Shown here: piece by piece, positions 36,027 to 45,081 of the stretch | Position numbering within the stretch: the stretch's first letter is position 1 | Layout of the letters: each line of letters opens with the position of its first letter | Source: Saprospiraceae bacterium | Lineage (GTDB): Bacteria; Bacteroidota; Bacteroidia; Chitinophagales; Saprospiraceae | Reading direction: 5' to 3' | Assembly (NCBI GenBank): GCA_016717655.1 | Contig: JADKFC010000030.1 | Location: 124,001 to 188,000 of the forward strand | Length of the DNA: 64,000 bases | Notes under the pieces: generated by a model | Told to the model about the DNA's origin: nothing | Database searches by the model: none | What the model saw: only the letters and a program-made list of their open reading frames with translations | Program-made: the position numbers and the translations under genes

Positions 36027-36235
36027 ATGGCAACGATGCTATATCAATTGGCAATCATTTTCGGCCTTATGGGACTGGGGATATTGATGTTGAATATTCG
36101 GTACATATTTACCGGAAGGAATTTCATGGCTCATGCGCCTCTAATAACCCATTGATTAAGAACAAATTCGGAGAATGTACGGTTTGCGGTAAAAAACCGG
36201 AAGAGGAATGCAAAATGCCTCAAGTTCACAAATAA
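36027..36235 (+). CDS. Small membrane protein with C-terminal CxxC cluster (frame broken)
   Basis: The first 30 residues are one membrane helix (MLYQLAIIFGLMGLGILMLN). After IRYIFTGR a one-base loss at GG 36118-36119 breaks the frame. Adding a G restores EFHGSCASNNPLIKNKFGEC followed by TVCGKKPEEECKMPQVHK and a TAA at 36233-36235. The protein would be about 69 residues with four Cys arranged C...C-x-x-C...C, suggesting a metal or redox site on one side of the inner membrane. I recall similar short Bacteroidota proteins without known function. It is too short for standard gene calling once broken. Confidence 0.6.
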
Positions 36236-36242
36236 AAAAGAT

Positions 36243-36323
36243 TTATCTGTTTATCATTCTACCAGACTGCATTGATAACCAGGCCAATAGCATGGTAGCA
36301 AGGACGAGTATTAGGATGAGCAT
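36243..36323 (-). CDS. Possible 26-residue membrane microprotein
   Basis: A minus-strand frame from ATG 36323 to TAA 36243 encodes MLILILVLATMLLAWLSM plus a short basic tail (GRMINR), which would be a single membrane helix with a positive C terminus. A near-consensus -7 element (TATCTTCG, one mismatch to TAnnTTTG) reads 36347 to 36340, about 17 bases before the ATG. It resembles respiratory-complex or transporter microproteins only in general form. It could be chance. Confidence 0.3.
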   Translation of the reverse strand: MLILILVLATMLLAWLSMQSGRMINR

Positions 36324-36456
36324 GTTTGGTTATTTAAAGCGAAGATAAGACTATATTTTTGATTAACAAAGCATTGTGAAAAAATTACCCTAGTATTATC
36401 TGGCCTATTCTTTACATTATTATCGCGAATTTCTACCCACTTTCAGTATTTTTATC

Positions 36457-36464
36457 TATCTTTG
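36457..36464 (+). promoter_or_regulatory. -7 element (TATCTTTG) of rpsO
   Basis: TATCTTTG matches TAnnTTTG and leaves a leader of about 55 bases before rpsO. A longer leader is common for this autoregulated gene in other bacteria, but I see no specific S15-binding structure. Confidence 0.65.
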
Positions 36465-36523
36465 CGCCCGCTAAGGCAGTATTGAAGAACAATCTGCATA
36501 TTGGTAATTATTAAATTTTATTC

Positions 36524-36799
36524 ATGTCAGCTTATTTAACAAAAGAACAAAAACAAGAAATTATTGCTACTTATGGTGGTTCTGCAACCAACACAGGATC
36601 AACAGAAGCACAGATTGCCATTTTCACCACCAGGATTCAGGCAATGTCACAACACCTTAAAGACAACAGAAAAGACAATTCTTGCCGCAGGGCTTTATTG
36701 ACACTTGTTGGTAAAAGAAAGAGGTTATTGTCGTACCTCCAGGACAGAGACATCGTGAAATACCGAGCGTTGATCGACAAGCTAAACATCAGAAAATAA
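36524..36799 (+). CDS. rpsO: 30S ribosomal protein S15
   Basis: S15 binds the central domain of 16S rRNA early in small-subunit assembly. The 91-residue product contains GSTEAQIAIFTTRIQAMSQH, DNRKDNSCRRALLTLVGKR and LLSYLQDRD, which match the family throughout. It precedes pnp, the classic rpsO-pnp order. A strong terminator lies between them. Confidence 0.97.
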   Translation: MSAYLTKEQKQEIIATYGGSATNTGSTEAQIAIFTTRIQAMSQHLKDNRKDNSCRRALLTLVGKRKRLLSYLQDRDIVKYRALIDKLNIRK

Positions 36800-36809
36800 A
36801 CCAACTGTA

Positions 36810-36837
36810 AGAGAGTGCAATGCACTCTCTTTTTTTT
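36810..36837 (+). terminator. Rho-independent terminator of rpsO
   Basis: AGAGAGTG (36810-36817) pairs with CACTCTCT (36823-36830) and runs into eight or more T. It lies ten bases after the rpsO stop, so pnp needs readthrough or its own promoter. Confidence 0.9.
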
Positions 36838-36894
36838 CCACTTACGGAGGTTTGACCTTCGCAAGTTATCCACACCAATTAAAATATATCATTT

Positions 36895-38142
36895 ATGGGA
36901 AACATTATTCCTACCTCCGTTAATTTCAATTTACCTAACGGAAAAACAGTTACCATTGAAACAGGAAAGCTGGCCACAATGGCACATAGCTCTGTGGTGG
37001 TAAAAATTGAAAACACCATGTTACTGGCCACGGTGGTGGCTGCATCAAAGCCAAAAGAAGGGCAAGACTTTTTTCCACTTTCTGTAGATTATCAGGAAAA
37101 ATTTGCCGGAGCCGGAAAGATTCCTGGAAACTTTTTCAGAAGAGAAAGCAGACTGTCCGATTACGAAGTATTAATTTCCCGATTGGTAGACAGGGCCATT
37201 CGTCCATTGTTTGATGATGACTTTGTGAACGAAACCCAAATCATGATTTCTCTGATTTCCGGAGACCAAAATAACATGCCAGATTGTTACGCCGCATTGG
37301 CGGCATCTGCCGCATTGGCTGTTTCTGATATCCCATTCAATGGTCCTATCTCTGAAGTGAGGGTTGCCAAAATAAATGGTGAATTTGTAGTCAACCCACA
37401 TCGCAAGGAATTACCTTCCGCAGAACTTGACATCATCATTGCTGCAACCATGGACAACGTTATGATGGTAGAGGGCGAAGCCAAAGAATGTCAGGAAGCA
37501 GATTTAATTACGGCCATCAAAATAGGTCATGAAGCAATAAAAGTTCATTGTAAGGCCCAATTAGAATTGGCATCACTTGTGGGTGAAAAAGCAACTGTTA
37601 AAAGGGTGGTAGAACCTGTTGCTGTCAACGAAGAATTAAAAGAAAAAGTAAGAGCTGCCTGTAGCGATCAAATCTATGCTATCGCCAGATCTGCCTCTGA
37701 TAAAAAATCTCGTAAAAAGTCATTTGATAAAGTAGCAGAAGACTTTGTTGCAGCCCTGCAAGCTGAACTTGGTGAAGCTTATGAGTCAAGTATGGGAGTT
37801 GAAGCGGGTAAGTTATATGAGAAGTTAAAGAAAAAAATTGTTCGTGACGTTGTACTGAATGAAGGTATTCGTTTGGACGGTAGAAAGAACGACCAAGTCA
37901 GACCTATCTGGTGTGAAGTAGATTATCTTCCTTCTGCACACGGATCAGCCATCTTCAACAGGGGAGAAACACAATCACTAACCTCATTAACCCTCGGTTC
38001 TAAAACCGATACTTTGCTCATTGATAATTCACTTGAGCAGTACTATGAAAAATTTATTCTTCATTACAACTTTCCAGCCTTTTCAGTAGGTGAAATCAAA
38101 CCTTCAAAGGGGACCGGGAAGGAGAGAAGTAGGTCACGCTAA
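36895..38142 (+). CDS. pnp: Polynucleotide phosphorylase, N-terminal part
   Basis: PNPase degrades RNA 3' to 5' using phosphate and is a core of the RNA degradosome. This part holds the first RNase PH-like domain (LSVDYQEKFAGAGKIPGNFF, RPLFDDDFVNETQIMISLIS), the linker helical domain, and the start of the second PH domain (DGRKNDQVRPIWCEVDYLP, HGSAIFNRGETQSL). The frame is thrown after GEIKPSK by one extra A in AAA 38106-38108. Removing it gives KPSRGPGRREVGHANLA and joins 38090-39049. The whole gene (36895-39049) is about 717 codons, the usual length. Confidence 0.95.
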   Translation: MGNIIPTSVNFNLPNGKTVTIETGKLATMAHSSVVVKIENTMLLATVVAASKPKEGQDFFPLSVDYQEKFAGAGKIPGNFFRRESRLSDYEVLISRLVDRAIRPLFDDDFVNETQIMISLISGDQNNMPDCYAALAASAALAVSDIPFNGPISEVRVAKINGEFVVNPHRKELPSAELDIIIAATMDNVMMVEGEAKECQEADLITAIKIGHEAIKVHCKAQLELASLVGEKATVKRVVEPVAVNEELKEKVRAACSDQIYAIARSASDKKSRKKSFDKVAEDFVAALQAELGEAYESSMGVEAGKLYEKLKKKIVRDVVLNEGIRLDGRKNDQVRPIWCEVDYLPSAHGSAIFNRGETQSLTSLTLGSKTDTLLIDNSLEQYYEKFILHYNFPAFSVGEIKPSKGTGKERSRSR

Positions 38143-39049
38143 CCTAGCGGCAAGATCTCTGAAACAAGTATTCCCTACAGACAATCCTTACACCATCAGG
38201 ATTGTATCTGACATCCTCGAATCCAACGGAAGTTCTTCAATGGCAACCGTATGTGCAGGCTCGCTTGCATTGATGGATGCCGGTATTAAAATCAAATCAC
38301 CTGTATCAGGAATTGCCATGGGTATGATTGCAGAAGATGGCAAGGTGGCCATCCTTTCTGACATTCTTGGCGATGAAGATGCTTTGGGTGACATGGACTT
38401 TAAAGTTACGGGCACGGCAAAAGGGATAACCGGTTGTCAGATGGATATTAAGATTGATGGCCTGCCTTATGAAATGCTGGAAAAAGCATTGCTTCAAGCC
38501 AAAGAAGGCAGAATTCATATTTTGAATGAAATGAGTAAAGCCATTGCTGAAACCAGAAGCGACCTTAAGCCTCATGCACCACGAATGGTCGAAATTGTAA
38601 TTGACAAGAGCTTTATTGGCGCGGTAATCGGGCCAGGCGGTAAAATCATACAGGATATTCAAGCTAGAACTGGCACCATCATCAACATTGAAGAGGTGGA
38701 TGAAAAAGGCATTGTATCCATTATGAGTACCAATGGAGATGGCTTGAAACAAGCTTTGGAGGAAGTTGATAAAATTACCTTTACACCTCAGGTTGGTGAC
38801 ATCTATGATGCCCTGGTAGAAAGTGTAATGGAATACGGCGTTTTTGTTAAGTTTAAAGGCAAATCCGGACTGGTTCACATTTCTGAGATCTCTCATACTA
38901 AAATTGACAAGGTTACCGATGTCATGAAAGTAGGAGATAATATCAAGGTAAAATACATCGGAACAGATCCAAAAACGGGTAAGATGAGATTGTCGCGTAA
39001 AGCAACACTACCTAACCCAAGGGACAACAATCCAAAGGAGAATTCCTAA
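38090..39049 (+). CDS. pnp: Polynucleotide phosphorylase, C-terminal part
   Basis: The true join to the N-terminal part is at 38106-38108; the ATG at 38090 is incidental. This section completes the second catalytic PH domain (GRREVGHANLAARSLKQVFP, NGSSSMATVCAGSLALMDAG, ILGDEDALGDMDFKVTGT). It then has the KH domain (IDKSFIGAVIGPGGKIIQDI) and the S1 domain (GDIYDALVESVMEYGVFVKF, GLVHISEISH), ending in a short Asn-rich tail. All domains expected of PNPase are present once the frame is repaired. Confidence 0.95.
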   Translation: MKSNLQRGPGRREVGHANLAARSLKQVFPTDNPYTIRIVSDILESNGSSSMATVCAGSLALMDAGIKIKSPVSGIAMGMIAEDGKVAILSDILGDEDALGDMDFKVTGTAKGITGCQMDIKIDGLPYEMLEKALLQAKEGRIHILNEMSKAIAETRSDLKPHAPRMVEIVIDKSFIGAVIGPGGKIIQDIQARTGTIINIEEVDEKGIVSIMSTNGDGLKQALEEVDKITFTPQVGDIYDALVESVMEYGVFVKFKGKSGLVHISEISHTKIDKVTDVMKVGDNIKVKYIGTDPKTGKMRLSRKATLPNPRDNNPKENS

Positions 39050-39070
39050 ACTCATTAAGACATTATTTTT

Positions 39071-39109
39071 AAATAGGCAGTTGGGAATCCTCCAGCTGCC
39101 TATTTTGTT
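39071..39109 (+). terminator. Rho-independent terminator of pnp
   Basis: AAATAGGCAGTTGG (39071-39084) pairs with CCAGCTGCCTATTT (39092-39105), 14 bp with one G-T wobble, followed by TGTTG. It lies 21 bases after pnp. Confidence 0.75.
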
Positions 39110-39138
39110 GATTAACAAAGCTGATACAAAAACAAACC

Positions 39139-40453
39139 ATGTCAAACATAGTAGCAATAGTAGGAAGGCCAAATGTGGGAAAATCCACGCTATTCAATCG
39201 TCTGATTGGTGAGAGAAAATCCATTATTGATGATGTGAGTGGGGGTGACACGTGACCGCATTTACGGCTTCAGCGAATGGGGCACCAAGTCTTTTACTGT
39301 GGTTGACACCGGAGGTTTTGTACACGGGTCTGAGGATATTTTTGAATCTGCCATCCGATCACAAGTTCAGATTGCCATAGATGAGGCCACCGTCATCTTA
39401 TTTATGACAGATGTGACAACCGGAATCACTGACCTCGATGCTGAAATTGCTGATAAGCTGAGAAGGGGCAAAAAGCCTGTGATCTGTATTGTAAACAAGG
39501 TTGATAATTCGCAGCGCGATATGCTTGCGAATGAGTTTTGGGCGCTTGGTTTTGAAAACACCTTATTCTTAAGTTCCATCACTGGATCAGGAACCGGTGA
39601 ATTAATGGATCTTATCAATGAATTCTTACCCGAAGACAGCGACGACATCAACGAAGCAAGAGACTTACCCAGAATAGCAGTGGTAGGACAACCAAACGTA
39701 GGGAAATCTTCTTTTACCAATGCACTTTTGGGAGAAGACAGAAACACTGTTACCGATATTCCAGGTACTACACGAGACGCTATTTATACCCAATATGACA
39801 AGTTTGGACATAAATTTTATTTGATAGATACTGCGGGCATCAGGAAAAAAAACAAGGTACACGAAGACCTGGAATTCTATTCTGTTATCAGAGCCGTCAG
39901 AACCATTGAAGAAGCAGATGTTTGTATACTGATGCTTGATGCTACTGTGGGAGTTGAGTCGCAGGATCTTTCGCTACTGTCTTTGATTACTCGCAAAAAC
40001 AAAGGGCTGGTCATCCTGATCAACAAGTGGGATCTTATAGAAAACAAAGAGACCAATACAGCGCGTGATTTTGAAAATGATTTAAAAGAACGCATTGCCC
40101 CATTTACAGACGTGCCCATCGTTACAGTATCGGTGTTAGAAAACCAGCGAATTTTTATAGCTGTGGAAATCGCCATGGAGGTATATGAAAACAGAAGCAG
40201 GAAAATCAAAACTTCTGAGCTTAATGACTCCATGTTGGCTGCCATAGACAGGTACCAGCCACCTTCACACAGAGGAAAGTTCATTAAGATAAAATTCGTT
40301 ACCCAGCTGCCACTGCCCTACCCTGCATTTGCTTTCTTTTGTAATCATCCTAAACATGTGAAGGACAATTACAAAAATTATCTGGAAAACCAGCTGCGTT
40401 TGAAATACAATTTCAGTGGTGTACCTATCAGTATTTTCTTCAGAGAAAAATAA
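39139..40453 (+). CDS. der: Ribosome-assembly GTPase Der (EngA), frame broken near the start
   Basis: Der has two tandem GTPase domains and a KH-like end and acts in 50S maturation. The true start is ATG 39139 (MSNIVAIVGRPNVGKSTLFN, the first G1). The frame stops after DDVSGGDT because the G5 run 39241-39245 carries one G too many. Removing it gives DDVSGVTRDRIYGFSEWG. G3 of domain 1 is DTGG and its G4 is NKVD. The second domain shows VVGQPNVGKSSFTNALLGED, DTAGIRKK and NKWD. The C-terminal KH part ends in YNFSGVPISIFFREK. The whole is about 437 residues, the normal length. Confidence 0.95.
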
Positions 40454-40464
40454 GATCCAGCGTT

Positions 40465-40674
40465 TTAACGGACAACCGTAATATCACCTGTTAGCATTAC
40501 TTCTTCCCCCTTTTCATTGGTGTAGGTAAGCTGGTAAACATAGACACCTGGTTGGACTTTTTGTCCTCTGAAAGTACCATCCCAAAGTCCTTCATTTTCA
40601 CTAATGGTGAAATTGGTTTTATGATACATTCTTTCTCCCCACCTGCTAAATACTGAAAGTTCATGTAAGACCAA
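40465..40674 (-). CDS. T9SS type B sorting domain separated from its protein by an in-frame TGA
   Basis: This 69-residue frame is the end of a type B sorting domain: LSVFSRWGERMYHKTNF, LWDGTFRGQKVQPGVYVYQL, GDITVVR. It is in the same frame as 40699-43729 and is cut off by a single TGA at 40699-40701 between GANGI and KVVTNDPTLV. It is almost certainly the C terminus of that protein. The lesion is not a homopolymer change, so it may be a substitution error or a true nonsense mutation that would abolish T9SS export. Confidence 0.85.
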   Translation of the reverse strand: MVLHELSVFSRWGERMYHKTNFTISENEGLWDGTFRGQKVQPGVYVYQLTYTNEKGEEVMLTGDITVVR

Positions 40675-40698
40675 TGTTGGGTCGTTGGTAACTACTTT

Positions 40699-43600
40699 TC
40701 AAATCCCATTGGCTCCTGATGAAGCCGAAGCAGAGAAAATATTAGATACATAAACCTTAGGGCTGTCTTTGACTACTAGATCAAAGCGCTCTTCCATCAG
40801 GCAATTTTTATAGTAAATTATCACCTGGTGAACATAGGTACCGCCTTCTTCAAACGTAAATCTGCTTGAATAACAATTGCCGGCACAGAACAACTCACCA
40901 TTGACATACCATTCGATACTGTCTATGAGTTGTTGTTCACCTACCAACTCCTTCAAAGTGATATCAATATTCTGGTTGTCAAAAAATGGACCTTCATCCA
41001 TAATAAAACTTACCGTTGGATAGGTAGGAGGATGGATATCAACAGATTTAACTATTTTACATAAATTGCCATCGATGATTTCTAATTGGTGGTTGCCAAT
41101 GCTAACACCACTCAGCATGGGACCATTCACCCGTTGGCCATCCAGGTAATAATTGTAATTACTACCAGCAGCGCTTGGAATCACTTCAATGGTTCCGCTA
41201 TCATCTTCCTTACATTCAGGGTCTGTGGGTAAAACAGAAGCGTCAGGTGATTTTATATTGATAATAGTCAGAGAGTCTTTGTAAGCACAGCCCAACTCTT
41301 CATAATTAAAATACAATTTATGGCTACCTGGTCCGGCAAGACTGGGTAAAAATTCATTGCTTGTTAAAATCCCAGGCCCATTCCAAAGTCCTATCCCGTT
41401 GGTCATGGCTCCCGTCAAAACAGAAGACAAAGGTAGACTTATGCCCCAATCTGGTTCGCAAACGAGATAGGATGGAGCCGATAAGGCAATTTGAACCTCA
41501 TCACAAGAAAGAGTGGCAACCTGGCTGCTGGCGCTTGAAACGCCACAAGCACATCCTACTCCCTCGGCATCAATTCTGACAACAAAAGTATCTCCCGGTT
41601 TTAACGATTCAAAAATGGTGGTGGTAAATGTAGTGGTACCCTGATAAAGCCCATCCTTGTAAATTTTATATTGTGCAACACATGGAACTGGTGTCCAATT
41701 TACTTCTACTTTGTTGGCATAGCTCACAGCTTGGATCTGAACCTGTGTAATGGCCGGAATAACCTCAATATTGACAACATCCGGGCTACCCACACATTCT
41801 TTGTTAGATGCTGTAACCGTAATCTGGTAATTGCCTGGTTGTGCATACCTTAAGCCCAGTGGACCAAAAGTATTGGGATTGCCCGAAACCACATTTGCTC
41901 CATTGACCGTCCAGAGGTAAGTGGCACCCACCATCATTTGATTCTGAATGGCAACGTTTACAACCGAATCTTCACAAATGCTTAGTTGCGTTGGCAAATC
42001 AGGATTGGGTCTGTCTAAAAATGATACATCTAGGCAGGACGGAGGGCCTTCACCACAACCATTGACTGCAGCTGCACAGATGGTCACATTATTGTCCACT
42101 TCTAAAAAATCGATGTTGACTGAATTTCCGGTGGCATTGCCATCTATGATATCTCCGTTGTTGGTGGTCCAAACGTAAGAGAGGGTACCTGCACTTCCTT
42201 GTACGGAATAATTGGAAGTAGGTACATCCTTACAAATTTCAAGGTCCCAGGCATTGGTTTGTGGTGAAAGAGGTAATTCTAACGAGGGATACAATTGTAA
42301 CGAGGGAAGGTCAATTTGATAAACCTTTCCCAGAACTGTCATCGTAAATGAAAGATTAAGATCTATTTTGCTATTACTCGAAATGGTTGCCGGATTGGCA
42401 TCATTGTCGACAATAATATTGTTGAATTCGTCTTTCCAGATATAATTCAAAACATGACCACCTGGGCTGGAGGCAACATTGGCACTACAGCTTACTGTTA
42501 TTTCTCCGTTGGAGCAGGCAGATGGAGAAAGGTTGGCACTGATTACTGGAATATAGGCATTAATCATAACCATGCTATCACAGCCATTTCTGTCATTGAC
42601 AGGCAAGGTATAGGGGAAATTTTTATAGGTGTCGTCAAGGATCAAATCATGATATGCAAAGGGTTGACAATCCACCAATGTGACGGTTTCTCTCGGCTGA
42701 AGAGGTAAGGGGTCTACGGTGATGTATTGCCAGAATGAACAGCCATCTGGCCTATTTACTAAAAAACTATCCCGACCTGGTGCCGTTATATTGGGCCCCT
42801 GCCAACCAAAGACACCATCTCCGTTGGGGTCAATATCCTGAGGGCCACCGAAAGGAAATTCATTGGAGCATTGGCTTATGGTTCCAAAATCTTCATCAGG
42901 GAGCTCATATACCTTAAAGGTCTTTTGAATGGTGTCGGTAATATCACATCCGTTGGTGGCAAACATTGAAATTGTGTACTCACCGGTATCCCTGAATGTC
43001 CAATTCACAATGCTGTCTAGCCTGGTAAAAGTATCATAAGGAAGGGAGGTAGTAGCTGGATTAATTTTCCAATAGTAATAAATATCGAGTTTCAGGCTAT
43101 CAACACCCAGGGTGTAGCTGGTATTGGGGCAAATTTGAACTGTATCATTACCCTGGGTAAAAGAGGTTAAATTGTGCAATTCAAAGTGTTGGGTTGCAGA
43201 AATGATATCTACTTTGTAAGAACATACATCCCCTTCATAACCATCAACATAAAAATAATAGATCTGACCTGGAATCAGATTAAACGACTCTAACGTAATG
43301 GCAGACATGTCACCATCAGGAGATTCACAATCTATGTATTCAGGTGCATATGGGTTGTTGTTAAATACGGCATCTGAAAAATCGCAATCATCAAAAATGC
43401 CCGCTTGAATGCCATCGTTGTTGGCACAATTAAAAGGAGTAATTGTAATCTGAGCGTGGTTTGATCCCGCAATAAAGGCAAACCAAGACATGTTTTGAGG
43501 ATTTCCACCCGTAGTACAAACATATTGAGGTTGCTCTGGCAGGGTCCACACCACAGCCGAGGCAAGCGGTGTAGTTCCAACAAAGCCATCAAGGCATGAT

Positions 43601-43729
43601 AAATCGCATATGATAGGAGCTGTACTACAGGTATAACCGGCGGTGTAGTTACAAGGATTCTGTGCGGATAGGGTAATTTTTTACCCCGCATATTACTGTA
43701 AGAAAAAGTAAATATCTGCTTAAATTCAT
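40699..43729 (-). CDS. T9SS type B secreted multi-domain protein, main part
   Basis: With the end fragment the gene spans 40465-43729 (about 1,087 codons). The signal peptide starts at ATG 43729 (MNLSRYLLFLTVICG). One extra base in the T6 run 43677-43682 breaks the frame. Repair gives ITLSAQNPCNYTAGYTCSTA, with Gln probably first in the mature protein. The next 170 residues form a PPC-like domain (MSWFAFIAGSNHAQITITPF, YYFYVDGYEGDVCSYKVDII). Ig/PKD-like repeats follow (YVWTTNNGDIIDGNATGNSV, TYLWTVNGANVVSGNPNTFG), then a fibronectin-like stretch (KVEVNWTPVPCVAQYKIYKD). An adhesin or surface structural protein is inferred. Confidence 0.87.
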
Positions 43730-43757
43730 GAGGTTATACCGGTCTTAAATTTGGTTA

Positions 43758-43765
43758 CAAATTTA
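43758..43765 (-). promoter_or_regulatory. -7 element (TAAATTTG) of the 40465-43729 T9SS gene
   Basis: TAAATTTG reads 43765 to 43758 on the minus strand and matches TAnnTTTG. The leader to ATG 43729 would be about 25 bases. This supports that ATG as the start. Confidence 0.55.
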
Positions 43766-43958
43766 TATAAAAATTGTGGGGATTTCGCCAATGATGTGTT
43801 AAAAATTTGGAATATATAATTTGGAATCTGGATAAAATAAAAAATTAAAAGTAAGAATCTTACCTAACGAAGTCTATAATCAAAATATTATTTTAAAGTC
43901 CTACTTTAGAATGGTTCTATTTACATTCAAATAGGTCCATTTTTACAAATGGAGATAG

Positions 43959-43985
43959 GATGTTGTTTTACACTGACACAACATC
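43959..43985 (-). terminator. Possible terminator of the 44005-49362 gene
   Basis: GATGTTGT (43959-43966) pairs with ACAACATC (43978-43985), followed on the minus strand by a second small CCATTT/AAATGG hairpin. Neither ends in a strong T-run. It lies 19 bases beyond the stop at 44005. Confidence 0.3.
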
Positions 43986-44004
43986 ATTTTGTTGCCTCAA
44001 GCAC

Positions 44005-45081
44005 CTATCTAACGAGGGTTAGGTCTTTTGTAATCAAGATCGTATTTCCTGTATTCAATCGGATCCGCATTTGATAAACATAAACTCCGGGTTGCAGTGG
44101 ACAGCCATTCAATAGTCCGTTCCATCCTTCTTCAGCTATGCCTGGAGTCATATTTTCCTTTGAAAAAACCAAGTTCCCCCAATTATCATAAATCCGCAAA
44201 AATTCGATCAATGCCAAGCCTGCTTGCTCTGGAATATAGAAGGTAGCATTGACCCCATTGCTCCCCGGTTGAAAAACATTGGGAAAGGAAAGAGCAACGG
44301 CATCATTAAGCTGGATAAAAATAGTATCACTTGCCAAACAACCCAGGCTGTCTTTTGCCAGCACCACCAAACTTACATCTTCTTCAGGGACAAAACGATA
44401 TTCAGGACAATCGTTACAAACTATCCCTCCGCCGGGCACCTGGATCCATTCTGTGTTAAGCCAATTTTGATTAGCAGGCACGGAGCTATAAATTATCAAT
44501 ACCTCATCTCCGGGAGTAACCATTGTATCCGGGGGTAAAACTATTTTTACATCACGCCCCTCCTTTAGCGTAATCAATGAATCCCAGACGCAGCCGAGAG
44601 AGTCTGTAATGCCCAACAAATAGTCACCACTTGAAAGGTTTTCAACCCTCGGCGATTGCACATCCATGCCATTGACTGTCAAACTAATTGGTGAAAAAGC
44701 TCCTTCAACAGCAGAGATCTCAACATGGCCATTGTCATCCCCCAAACAAACCGGGTCAGATACTAATAACTCTACTTTTTTGATCGGATTGGGCTCTTCA
44801 ACCAAGTCATAAGCCCGGTTAGACACACAGCCGTTGGCAGGATTGACAACGATCAGCTGATACGAACCGGGACTATTGACCGAAGGCGAAAGTGTATTGG
44901 TGTTGCTTGTAAAATTGCCATTTAGGGTGTTCCATTCATATGAAAAGTCGGAACCTGCGCTTTGAACATTGGCAATGATTTCTATTTGTCGTTGTTGACA
45001 GATTAATGGTTTTGATTGTGTCAGGTCAATCACCGGTAGCAGGGTGTCGACCACTACAAAAATGAAAGTGAATCTGAACAA
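44005..45081 (-). CDS. T9SS type B multi-Ig protein, C-terminal part
   Basis: This is the last of four pieces of one gene (44005-49362, about 1,785 codons). It holds Ig/SprB-like repeats (LICQQRQIEIIANVQSAGSD, VCLGDDNGHVEISAVEG) and a complete type B sorting domain: FPNVFQPGSNGVNATFYI, LRIYDNWGNLVFSKENM, GWNGLLNGCPLQPGVYVYQM, KDLTLVR. The frame joins the 45054-46247 piece at the A5 run 45058-45062, where one base is missing (SLSF should run into FVVVDTLLP). Confidence 0.87.
   Translation of the reverse strand: MFRFTFIFVVVDTLLPVIDLTQSKPLICQQRQIEIIANVQSAGSDFSYEWNTLNGNFTSNTNTLSPSVNSPGSYQLIVVNPANGCVSNRAYDLVEEPNPIKKVELLVSDPVCLGDDNGHVEISAVEGAFSPISLTVNGMDVQSPRVENLSSGDYLLGITDSLGCVWDSLITLKEGRDVKIVLPPDTMVTPGDEVLIIYSSVPANQNWLNTEWIQVPGGGIVCNDCPEYRFVPEEDVSLVVLAKDSLGCLASDTIFIQLNDAVALSFPNVFQPGSNGVNATFYIPEQAGLALIEFLRIYDNWGNLVFSKENMTPGIAEEGWNGLLNGCPLQPGVYVYQMRIRLNTGNTILITKDLTLVR

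Noticed and set aside
40699..40701. UGA recoding as a sense codon (in-frame TGA here and at 29449-29451)
   Set aside because: Intact genes such as pyrG, the MATE gene and both MoxR-operon partners end in TGA at the expected length, so TGA is a normal stop in this genome.
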